Source of the DNA: an uncultured Azospirillum sp.
GTDB lineage: Bacteria; Pseudomonadota; Alphaproteobacteria; RF32; CAG-239
Assembly (NCBI GenBank): GCA_900538765.1
Contig: UQAB01000014.1
Location: 1 to 40,751, forward strand
Reading direction: 5' to 3'
Length of the DNA stretch: 40,751 nt
The translations under genes and the position numbers were made by a program. The notes beneath the pieces are model-generated. The model did not search any database. It saw only the letters and a list, made by a program, of their open reading frames with translations, and had not been told where the DNA came from. This document shows positions 24,219-31,330 of this stretch, piece after piece; position 1 is the first letter of the stretch, and every line of letters begins with the position of its first letter.

Positions 24219-24254
24219 TCCCCCTGAGGTAGGGGAGGTTAGGTGGGGTGTGAA
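24219..24254 (-). repeat. C-rich palindromic repeat, copy B
   Basis: It contains CCCCTGAGGTAGGGG and then GGTTAGGTGGGGTGTGA; in reverse complement it matches copy A at 15804-15842. It lies between the copy 2 terminator and repeat copy 4. Confidence 0.65.
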
Positions 24255-24264
24255 CCTTTTTCCC

Positions 24265-24382
24265 GGCAGGCACAAGGCGCACGCAGTGCTTCCTTAAGTA
24301 AGGGACAACCAGCGGCAAACCGATGGGGTGAAGCAGGGGCAGCTTCCAGCAGCTAACTTGCCGCAACACCCCGCGGGTGTGT
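24265..24382 (+). repeat. dispersed intergenic repeat, copy 4
   Basis: It begins GGCAGGCACAAGGCGCACGC, shares the copy 3 insert (CCAGCGGCAAACCGATGGGG), has a GAAGC/GCTTC hairpin (24330-24346), then CAGCTAACTTGCCGC as in copy 2. It ends with ACACCC-CGC-GGGTGT (24366-24380). The last about 30 bp lie inside the prfC coding region on the opposite strand. Confidence 0.85.
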
Positions 24383-25951
24383 TTTCATAAAGACAACCTT
24401 GGGAAAATCTTCTTGAGCCTTGTTGAGATGCCAGGCATTGCGCGCCAGAAAAACCACAGAACCGTCATGGTCTTCCGCCAAAGTAAGCTGATTAGAATTT
24501 TTGAATTTCTCAAACTGCGCTTTGTCTTCGGAGGAAACCCAACGGGCCGTATAATATTGCGTTGTTTCAAACATGACCGGAATATTAAATTCGTTCTTGA
24601 TACGGTCGGCCATAACTTCAAACTGTAAAGCGCCAACCACGCCGACAACCCATTCGCCGCCACTGATGAGCTTGAATACAGAAGCGCCGCCTTCTTCGGC
24701 AATTTGCAAAAGGGCGTTGCCGAGATGTTTTGATTTAAGCGGGTCAACCGCACGAACGCTTTTCAGAAGTTCCGGTGCAAAACTCGGAATTCCGGTAAAA
24801 TTCAGCTTTTCACCCTCAGTCAGTGTGTCGCCGATACGCAACTGCCCGTGGTTGGGAATACCAATAATATCCCCGGCATAAGCGTCTTCGGCCAACTCTC
24901 GGTCTTGCGCCATAAACATCACCGGTGTCGGCACTTTAATCTGCTTGCCGGTGCGGATTTGCGCCAAAGCCATACCGCGCTTGAAATGCCCGGAACAAAT
25001 GCGCATAAAGGCGATACGGTCGCGATGTTTGGGATCCATATTGGCCTGAATTTTAAAAATAAAGCCGGTAACTTTCTTTTCTTCGGGAGAAACCGTGCGC
25101 TCCACAGCCGGGTGAGGGCGGGGCAGAGGCGCGATTTCATGCAGGCCTTCCAGAATTTCCCGAACGCCGAAATTGTTGATAGCGCTGCCGAAGAAAACCG
25201 GGGTCAGCGCGCCGGCCAGATATAAATCCAAATCAAAAGCCGGACAAAGTTCCCGAACCATCATCACGTCTTCACGCAGTTTTTCAACGGCATGGGATGG
25301 TAACATCCGGTCAAGCTTCGGGTCATCCAAACCTTCGCAGGTTTCAATAGTAGCATTAATCTGCGATTTATCTCCTGTTTTGTTCATCAAAATCAGGCGG
25401 TCATTCAAAAGGTCATAACAGCCGAGAAAATCTTTGCCCATGCCAATCGGCCAGCTCGCCGGCGTAACGTCAAGAGCCAGCGTTTTTTCAATGTCGTCCA
25501 GCAGCATAAACGGATCCAGCCCCTCTCTGTCAAGCTTGTTGATGAAAGTCAAAATCGGCACATTGCGTAAACGGCAGACTTCAAACAGCTTTTTTGTCTG
25601 GGTTTCAATACCCTTGGCGGAATCAAGCACCATTACGGCAGAGTCGACAGCGGTCAAAACGCGGTAAGTATCTTCGGAAAAGTCTTCATGTCCCGGTGTG
25701 TCCAAAAGGTTAAATGTCACGCCGTCATATTCAAAATTCATGACTGAGGAAGCAACGGAAATACCTCGCTCCTGTTCCACCTTCATCCAGTCCGACCGGG
25801 CATGACGGGTATCGCCGCGCGCTTTGACAGCACCGGCCTGCTGAATGGCACCGCCAAACAACAGGAGCTTTTCGGTCAGGGTCGTTTTACCGGCGTCCGG
25901 GTGGGAAATAATCGCAAAACATTTGCGCGGATTTACTTTATTTTCAGTCAT
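24353..25951 (-). CDS. prfC: peptide chain release factor 3
   Basis: RF3 is a translational GTPase that removes RF1/RF2 from the ribosome after peptide release. The 532-residue protein has G1 ISHPDAGKTTLTEKLLLFGG, G2 around ERGISVASSV, G3 LLDTPGHEDFSEDTYR and G4 FINKLDREG. The RF3-specific linker AGAVKARG and the C-terminal domain (GVVGALQFEVMADR, ARWVSSEDK) follow. Length matches the family. The final residues HPRGVAAS and the stop are encoded by bases that form the end of repeat copy 4. The start has AAGAG about 10 nt upstream. Confidence 0.95.
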   Translation of the reverse strand: MTENKVNPRKCFAIISHPDAGKTTLTEKLLLFGGAIQQAGAVKARGDTRHARSDWMKVEQERGISVASSVMNFEYDGVTFNLLDTPGHEDFSEDTYRVLTAVDSAVMVLDSAKGIETQTKKLFEVCRLRNVPILTFINKLDREGLDPFMLLDDIEKTLALDVTPASWPIGMGKDFLGCYDLLNDRLILMNKTGDKSQINATIETCEGLDDPKLDRMLPSHAVEKLREDVMMVRELCPAFDLDLYLAGALTPVFFGSAINNFGVREILEGLHEIAPLPRPHPAVERTVSPEEKKVTGFIFKIQANMDPKHRDRIAFMRICSGHFKRGMALAQIRTGKQIKVPTPVMFMAQDRELAEDAYAGDIIGIPNHGQLRIGDTLTEGEKLNFTGIPSFAPELLKSVRAVDPLKSKHLGNALLQIAEEGGASVFKLISGGEWVVGVVGALQFEVMADRIKNEFNIPVMFETTQYYTARWVSSEDKAQFEKFKNSNQLTLAEDHDGSVVFLARNAWHLNKAQEDFPKVVFMKTHPRGVAAS

Positions 25952-26057
25952 TTACAAATACTCTTTTATTTTAATGCATTAAAAATTTTAAGCTTTTTTA
26001 ACGCAAAAAGATGAATTTTGCAAGTGAAAAGACGTCTTGCCGCTGCTGTCTTTTTTC

Positions 26058-26083
26058 TTGACTTTTGTCCAAAACGGTATAAG
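26058..26083 (+). promoter_or_regulatory. conserved leader/promoter of cassette copy 3
   Basis: TTGACT (26058-26063) and TATAAG (26078-26083) with a 14-nt spacer; the leader to the ATG is identical to copy 1. A T-tract precedes it but no upstream plus-strand gene ends here, so the T-tract belongs to the cassette. Confidence 0.5.
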
Positions 26084-26125
26084 ACTGTAAAAACAACAAT
26101 ATTATTAATATAAAATATTATAATT

Positions 26126-26710
26126 ATGAGTGAAGTTATAAAAGATGCGCCATGTCTTTGTAAAGACGATGACATGGAACGGATGCAGCCGAAAAGAAAC
26201 TTTTTTCAAAAGATATTGTACAATAGGCTTCGAAAGAGTAATCGCAGTTATCTGTATCCGGTGTTGTATTCCGACGGAATAATAAGTAATGCTATATGTG
26301 ATAGGATAGGTCGAAAGCCTTTGGGTATTATCTTTGAAAATCACCTGATAACACTGCGAGATTCTTCTAAAAGAATGAAATGGTACGAGGCAATGGATTA
26401 TTGCAAAAGCGTTAAAATCTTTGGGCAATCGTGCGAAGCCGGAAAGATGGTGTTCTGGAAAAAGTGTATTTCTGAGAAAGGAGGCTGTAATATCAACAAA
26501 ACGCTGTTTTATTTGATCGGAAAAAGGATTAAAACAAAACGGAAATATTGGTCGGCACACGGGGATATCACTCTCGGAGCGTGGTCTTTCTGTCTGGCCC
26601 CTGGCGATGAGTACTACGATAATAAGTTTAACAGCTACGCCGTTCGTCCGATACTTGATTTTAGCAAATTGCCTTCGGAAGTTATTACCAGATTTGTTTG
26701 GTTAACTTAA
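26126..26710 (+). CDS. DUF1566/lectin-like cassette protein, copy 3
   Basis: The 194-residue product is identical or nearly so to copy 1 from MSEVIKDAPCLCKDDDMERM through FGQSCEAG (about residue 108), with only one nucleotide difference noticed in that stretch. After this the sequences diverge: KMVFWKKCISEKGGCNINKT, then a variable section AWSFCLAPGDEYYDNKFN before YAVRPILDFSKLPSEV. It has no signal peptide and no SD before the ATG. It is divergent from prfC. The abrupt switch from identity to divergence marks it as a mosaic with copy 1. Role unknown. Confidence 0.85.
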   Translation: MSEVIKDAPCLCKDDDMERMQPKRNFFQKILYNRLRKSNRSYLYPVLYSDGIISNAICDRIGRKPLGIIFENHLITLRDSSKRMKWYEAMDYCKSVKIFGQSCEAGKMVFWKKCISEKGGCNINKTLFYLIGKRIKTKRKYWSAHGDITLGAWSFCLAPGDEYYDNKFNSYAVRPILDFSKLPSEVITRFVWLT

Positions 26711-26729
26711 ATACATCTTAATTAGAAGA

Positions 26730-26764
26730 AAAAAGCTCTGAGTAAAAACTCAGAGCTTTTTTCT
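26730..26764 (+). terminator. terminator of cassette copy 3, bidirectional
   Basis: AAAAGCTCTGAGT pairs with ACTCAGAGCTTTT with T-runs on one side and A-runs on the other. It can therefore also end the convergent minus-strand gene that stops at 26765. Confidence 0.9.
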
Positions 26765-27124
26765 TTACAATAGGCTGTACACGGTACGAAAGTTTTCGCG
26801 TCTGATGTGTATCAGGCTGTTTTTGCGCGCTTTTTTCCAGTCGTCAAAATTTGTTCTGAAACGGTCGCATTGAATATAAACGCCTTTATCTGAATTATAT
26901 TCGTAAACAAAACCCCATTCCTTTTTGCCTTTTTTCCGGTCAATGATTTCAATCATCCTGTTGTCTTCAAGGTGGAAGCATAAATAACGTTTTTGAACTT
27001 TTGTTTTTCGTGAAATAATGACCTTTGTGTGAATATCATTAATTCTGACTGTATCGCCTTTATCACTGGCAAAAGAATTTAACACAACGAGAAGCATTGC
27101 AGCAAAGAAAAATACCTTTTTCAT
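26765..27124 (-). CDS. small secreted hypothetical protein, 119 aa
   Basis: An N-terminal signal peptide (MKKVFFFAAMLLVVLNSFAS) is followed by a basic, strand-rich domain with TVRINDIHTKVIISRKTKVQ, MIEIIDRKKGKKEWGFVYEY and CDRFRTNFDDWKKARKN. I recognise no family. The ATG has no SD and is preceded by CAATTATAATT, the same kind of context as the cassettes. The small size, style and start context would fit a gene acquired from Bacteroidetes, but this is inference. Confidence 0.7.
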   Translation of the reverse strand: MKKVFFFAAMLLVVLNSFASDKGDTVRINDIHTKVIISRKTKVQKRYLCFHLEDNRMIEIIDRKKGKKEWGFVYEYNSDKGVYIQCDRFRTNFDDWKKARKNSLIHIRRENFRTVYSLL

Positions 27125-27221
27125 AATTATAATTGTTTTAGTTAGTTTTAGAATAATAAAAAAAACAACAGAAAAATACCATATCTTTCTGTTGTTGTCA
27201 ATATTCTGTCTAAAGATAATT

Positions 27222-28478
27222 TTAAAAAGGTGAAGAAACTTCCGGAATAATGACTTCTTCCTGAATAACGGCCGTTTCTACTTTCGGAGCCGCCGCATTG
27301 GCAGCTGGAGCGGCAACTGCTTCCGGCTGGATTTTAAGCAGATTCTGCGGAACAGGGGCGTTGTCTTTAGCCTTAGCTTCTGCCTTTGCCGGTGTGGGTG
27401 CTTTTTTAGCATCGGCACGGTTAATGCCGAGATAGTTTTCAATCGCCTGCTTTTCCCTCATTTGCTCACTTTTTGTAATCAGCCCGAGGTCGCGGATAAC
27501 ATCAAGCTTGCGCAGATTTTTTGCTGCAGTAAGAATATCTTTTGCCGGAGCCTGCGGTTTCATCCTTTGTCGCGGATTTGGGGGCAAAATGGCTTCGACA
27601 ATCAAATCTCTTTCCGAAGAAAATTCCTGCGGCGTAATGGCGCGCGCTTCAACGGCTTCCTTCAAAGAGTCGATACGCTCAATAATCAAATCGGGTGAGG
27701 GAACCGGCGCTTGAATTCCCTCTGCCGGCGGAATGTTTGTCAATGGCAGTAAACCGCCGATATTGGCCTGCCGCCCGTCAAGAAATTCCTGTTTGGTAAT
27801 CAGGTCTTTTTCCGCCAGTTCTTTCATGGTCAGAAAACGGGAAATAATGTTTTTTTCATTATCGTTGAATAAAACTTCGACAGCCTGAATATCTGCGGCT
27901 GAAGCCGCCTTATTTTCGGCAATAAGCTTCTGCTCGCGAATGAATAATGCCGCTTCCATGGCTGACTTTCCCTGCCGCTGCGCTGCTTCCTGAGAAATAT
28001 TAAAAGTCATCACCCCGTCCTTGTCCTCAATCATGATATCGCTCTGCATCATATTAAGGTAACGCAAGCGGCGGCGGGCAACGTCGGACATCCTTTCCGG
28101 CGCGCCGTCTTTTGTGCCGAGAATGGTCATTTCTTCCGTACCGACGATTGTCAGGTCTTCATAATACTGGCGGGCGCGGTTAAGCCTTCCGGTCTTCTCA
28201 TAAACAAGCGCGCCGACCATTAAGGCCTGCGGCTGGCGGGGATTAAGCGTCAATGCCTGAATCACATAATTTTCCGCGTCTTCGAATTTTCCCTGAGAAT
28301 AAGCAACGGTCGCCAGTTCCGCGTCGCTGGAACCTTTTGTGCCGTAATTTTCGCCCTGAAACCAACTGTGGTTCGGCGCCGTCTCGGCAGTCTTGCCATC
28401 AAACCAGGCGCAAGAGCTGAGCAAAACCGAAAACATTGCGCTGCACAGGACAGCTTGGGTATTTTTGCCTGAAAACAC
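27222..28478 (-). CDS. TPR-containing lipoprotein, 418 aa
   Basis: A lipobox-like LLSSCAW at about residues 19-25 ends the signal peptide, suggesting a lipoprotein. One or two TPR-like helix pairs follow (about 52-110: ELATVAYSQGKFEDAENYVI, LNPRQPQALMVGALVYEKTG). The middle is helical (EAALFIREQKLIAENK, FLTMKELAEKDLITKQEFLD), and the C-terminus is Ala/Pro/Lys-rich and probably disordered. The start is a GTG with a strong AAGGAG 6 nt upstream. Repeated segments of the form ExxLITKxE(F/Q) suggest an internal repeat. Function unknown; a cell-envelope assembly or scaffold role is a guess. Confidence 0.8.
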   Translation of the reverse strand: MFSGKNTQAVLCSAMFSVLLSSCAWFDGKTAETAPNHSWFQGENYGTKGSSDAELATVAYSQGKFEDAENYVIQALTLNPRQPQALMVGALVYEKTGRLNRARQYYEDLTIVGTEEMTILGTKDGAPERMSDVARRRLRYLNMMQSDIMIEDKDGVMTFNISQEAAQRQGKSAMEAALFIREQKLIAENKAASAADIQAVEVLFNDNEKNIISRFLTMKELAEKDLITKQEFLDGRQANIGGLLPLTNIPPAEGIQAPVPSPDLIIERIDSLKEAVEARAITPQEFSSERDLIVEAILPPNPRQRMKPQAPAKDILTAAKNLRKLDVIRDLGLITKSEQMREKQAIENYLGINRADAKKAPTPAKAEAKAKDNAPVPQNLLKIQPEAVAAPAANAAAPKVETAVIQEEVIIPEVSSPF

Positions 28479-28580
28479 GAGTTTCTCCTTCTAACTTCCC
28501 GAAAGACATTAATTAATTACCGCCATAATAGTAAATATAAAGATATATTACAATAATTTTAATTGCCCTGTTAATTTTAC

Positions 28581-28608
28581 TTGATTTAAATAAAAAATTA
28601 TGTAGTAT
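28581..28608 (+). promoter_or_regulatory. putative promoter of tRNA-Leu and tig
   Basis: TTGATT (28581-28586) and TAGTAT (28603-28608) are 16 nt apart, about 30 nt upstream of the tRNA. Confidence 0.45.
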
Positions 28609-28639
28609 TTCAGACAATAATTAAGAAAATCCAACAACC

Positions 28640-28724
28640 GCAGGCGTGGTGAAATTGGTAGACACGCCAGACTTAGGATCTGGTGGCGTGAGCTGTGAGA
28701 GTTCGAGTCTCTCCGCCTGCACCA
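28640..28724 (+). tRNA. tRNA-Leu (anticodon UAG)
   Basis: The acceptor arms GCAGGCG (28640-28646) and CGCCTGC (28714-28720) pair, followed by ACCA, so the CCA is encoded. The anticodon stem CCAGA/TCTGG encloses the loop CTTAGGA with anticodon TAG. A long variable arm and a T-loop GTTCGAGTC are present, as expected for a class II tRNA. It lies 50 nt upstream of tig, an arrangement seen in other alphaproteobacteria. Confidence 0.97.
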
Positions 28725-28774
28725 TTCTGCGTTTTGCGGAATGTCGTATAAATCATAATAAAAAGAGAAAATTC

Positions 28775-30196
28775 ATGAATGTTACTGAGTTAAAATCTGA
28801 AGGTTTGAAAAAAGAATATAAAGTTGTTGTTCCGGCTAAAGATATGGAAAGCAAGGTTGACGCCAAATTGAATCAGGTTTCCAAAAACGTCAAACTGCCG
28901 GGCTTCCGTCCGGGCAAAGCGCCGAAAGAAATGCTGAAACAGAAGTATAAGGCCTCCGTCATGGGCGAAGTACTGGATGAACTGGTTCGCGACGCAACCG
29001 AAGAAGTCATCAAGAGCAAGGAACTCCGTCCGGCCATGATGCCGAATGTTAAAATCACATCTTTTGCTGACGGCAAAGACGTTGAGTTTGAAATGAGCGT
29101 TGAGCTTCTGCCGGAAATCAAATTCGGTGACCTGAGCAAAATTTCTCTTGAAAAATTAATGGCTGAAGTTCCGGCTGAAGAAGTTGACAAAGCCATCAAC
29201 TATCTGGCTCAGTCCCGCCGCAATACCAAGAAAGTTGAAGAAGACCGCGCCACTGTTAAAGGTGACACAGTTGTTATCGACTTCGTCGGTTCTGTTGACG
29301 GTATTGAATTCAAGGGCGGCAAGGGCGCTGCTTATCCTCTGGAACTTGGTTCCGGTTCTTTTATTCCGGGGTTCGAAGACCAGCTGATTGGCAAAAAATC
29401 CGGTGACAAAGTTGATGTAAAAGTCACTTTCCCGGAAAATTATCATGCGAAAGATTTGGCCGGCAAAGATGCCGTATTTGTAACGGAAATCAAAGAAATC
29501 CGCGAAACGGAACCGGTTAAGGTTGATGATGAGTTTGCCAAATCCATCGGCGAAAACAGTCTGGATGAACTGAAATCAAAAATTGCCGACCGTATCAAGG
29601 TTGATTACGAGGCAGCTTCCCGCATGAAGCTGAAACGCCAGTTGCTTGACATTTTGGACAAGGAATATAGCTTTGATGTCCCTGCCGGTTTGGTTGACGC
29701 CGAATACAAAGGCATTGTCGCTCAGTATGAACAGGCTAAGAAAATGAACCAGCTTGACGAAAGCGAAAAAGCCAAATCTGAGGAAGATTTGCTGGCTGAC
29801 TACAAAAATATTGCCGTCCGCCGTGTCAAACTAGGTCTGTTGCTTTCTGAAATCGGTAAAGACGCCAAAATCTCTATTGAAGCTGACGATGTCAACAAGG
29901 CTATCATGAATGAAGCGAGAAGATATCCGGGACAGGAAAAAGCCGTATTTGATTATTACCTGAAAAACAAAGACGCTGTTGAAGCTTTGAAAGCGCCGAT
30001 TTTTGAAGAAAAGATTATCGACCATATCATTTCAAAAGCTAAAGTAGCGGAAAAAATCATTTCCGTAGAAGATTTGTATAATTTTGATGAAGAGAACGCC
30101 AAACCGGCCAAAAAAGCTTCTTCTAAAAAATCTGCAAAATCTGAAGAAAAAGCGGAAGAAAAAACAGCTAAAAAGTCAACAAAAAAATCAGCTTAA
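28775..30196 (+). CDS. tig: trigger factor
   Basis: Trigger factor binds the ribosome near the exit tunnel and chaperones nascent chains. The 473-residue product has the ribosome-binding signature LPGFRPGKAPKEML, a central FKBP-type PPIase domain (VKGDTVVIDFVGSVDG, GSGSFIPGFEDQLIGKKSGD, VTFPENYHAKDLAGKDAVF) and a helical C-terminal domain. The tail is unusually Lys/Ser-rich (KKASSKKSAKSEEK...). The ATG at 28775 fits the family N-terminus MNVTELKSEGLKKEY; a longer frame would run back through the tRNA and is not real. Confidence 0.97.
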   Translation: MNVTELKSEGLKKEYKVVVPAKDMESKVDAKLNQVSKNVKLPGFRPGKAPKEMLKQKYKASVMGEVLDELVRDATEEVIKSKELRPAMMPNVKITSFADGKDVEFEMSVELLPEIKFGDLSKISLEKLMAEVPAEEVDKAINYLAQSRRNTKKVEEDRATVKGDTVVIDFVGSVDGIEFKGGKGAAYPLELGSGSFIPGFEDQLIGKKSGDKVDVKVTFPENYHAKDLAGKDAVFVTEIKEIRETEPVKVDDEFAKSIGENSLDELKSKIADRIKVDYEAASRMKLKRQLLDILDKEYSFDVPAGLVDAEYKGIVAQYEQAKKMNQLDESEKAKSEEDLLADYKNIAVRRVKLGLLLSEIGKDAKISIEADDVNKAIMNEARRYPGQEKAVFDYYLKNKDAVEALKAPIFEEKIIDHIISKAKVAEKIISVEDLYNFDEENAKPAKKASSKKSAKSEEKAEEKTAKKSTKKSA

Positions 30197-30218
30197 AAAT
30201 TGATTTTATGAATGCAAA

Positions 30219-30247
30219 GCCCTGAGTTCATACTTGGGGCTTTTTTG
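30219..30247 (+). terminator. terminator of tig, adjoining cassette copy 4
   Basis: AAAGCCCTGAGT pairs with ACTTGGGGCTTT (with G-U pairs), then six T's. The T-run runs straight into the TTGACT of copy 4. Confidence 0.75.
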
Positions 30248-30275
30248 TTGACTTTTGTCTAAAGTATGGTATAAG
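30248..30275 (+). promoter_or_regulatory. conserved leader/promoter of cassette copy 4
   Basis: TTGACT (30248-30253) and TATAAG (30270-30275) with a 16-nt spacer. TTGACTTTTGTC and GGTATAAGA match the other copies; two extra bases lie between them. Confidence 0.55.
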
Positions 30276-30315
30276 AGAGTTGAAAATATATTATTAACCA
30301 CAAATACTTATAATT

Positions 30316-31290
30316 ATGAATGAATTTGTAAAAGATGCGCCTTGTCTTTGTAAAGAAGACTGGCAGGAAGAGGCAAAAACAACAATGAAATTGTCTTTTG
30401 GGGAAAAAATCCAATTTCATCTGTTGCGTTTACAGAAAAGCCGTTTTTCTTATCCGGTCATGTATGATGACGGTACAGTCAGCACAATGGAATGTGATAA
30501 GATTGGACGAACGCCTATAGGTGTTGTTTTTGAAAACCACCTTCTGTCGCTGAAAGTTTCTCAGAATGAAATGCCGTGGAAAGAAGCTCTGGAATATTGT
30601 AAAAGCATCAAACTCTTAGGAAAAGGGTGTGAAGCCGGAACAGCAAAATTCTGGTATAAATTTAGAGACAGAAAAAAAGAGATAAACAAAATATTTTATT
30701 CTCTAGGTACAAAACCGCTTTCCGAAGAAACATATTGGACATCTGAAAAGTCAGGCAAGGACGCAGTCGGATTTGGTTTGTTTTATGGGTTGTATAGCGG
30801 GAAAGAATGGTATCGGCAAAGTAATAAATATTATGCTTTCCCCATGCTTGATTTAAGTGATGAATATGCGTATCCTGTCATGTATGCCGACGGTACAATC
30901 AGCACTTTGAAAAGCGATAAAGCCGGACGCATGCCTTTGGGAGTAATCTTCGAAAATCATCTGATCTCTATGAAAGATTCTTCTGACTATATGCCATGGA
31001 CGGAAGCTCAGGAATATTGTAAAAGCGTCAAACTCTTAGGAGAAGGATGTGAAGCCGGAACAGCAAAATTCTGGAACAATCTGAACGAGCAGATAAAGAG
31101 CAATATAAATGCAATATTTTCTTCTTTAGGTGGAGAAATATTGGGCGTGCATTTATGTTGGACATCAACCGATTATGGGAATGATAATCATTTTAAAGCC
31201 CGATATTGGTATAATGGTATTGGTGGTCGTTCAAAGGATGAACTTCATAGCGTTCGTCCGGTACTCGATTTATCAAAGGTATCTCTTTAA
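30316..31290 (+). CDS. two-domain DUF1566/lectin-like cassette protein, copy 4
   Basis: This 324-residue relative begins MNEFVKDAPCLCKED and carries the family domain twice, at about 46-181 and 195-324. Each half has YPVMY(D/A)DGT, GR(T/M)P(I/L)GV(V/I)FENHL, a Trp-x-EA-x-EYCKS stretch, GCEAGTAKFW and a closing (A/V)(F/R)P(M/V)LDLS. The halves are similar but not identical, pointing to an old internal duplication. The variable segments (FGLFYGLYSGKEWYRQSN and RYWYNGIGGRSKDELH) differ strongly. No signal peptide; no SD, with ACTTATAATTATG at the start. It lies between tig and a convergent glycosyltransferase gene. Confidence 0.85.
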   Translation: MNEFVKDAPCLCKEDWQEEAKTTMKLSFGEKIQFHLLRLQKSRFSYPVMYDDGTVSTMECDKIGRTPIGVVFENHLLSLKVSQNEMPWKEALEYCKSIKLLGKGCEAGTAKFWYKFRDRKKEINKIFYSLGTKPLSEETYWTSEKSGKDAVGFGLFYGLYSGKEWYRQSNKYYAFPMLDLSDEYAYPVMYADGTISTLKSDKAGRMPLGVIFENHLISMKDSSDYMPWTEAQEYCKSVKLLGEGCEAGTAKFWNNLNEQIKSNINAIFSSLGGEILGVHLCWTSTDYGNDNHFKARYWYNGIGGRSKDELHSVRPVLDLSKVSL

Positions 31291-31294
31291 CAGT

Positions 31295-31326
31295 AAAAGC
31301 TCTGAGTTTTGGCTCGGAGCTTTTTT
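31295..31326 (+). terminator. terminator of cassette copy 4
   Basis: AAAAGCTCTGAG (31295-31306) pairs with CTCGGAGCTTTT (31313-31324), one G-T pair, then T's. It is homologous to the other cassette terminators. Confidence 0.88.
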
Positions 31327-31330
31327 GTAC

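Noticed and set aside
28646..28774. N-terminal extension of trigger factor running through the tRNA
   Set aside because: The in-frame open stretch covers a complete tRNA-Leu; the family N-terminus starts at 28775.
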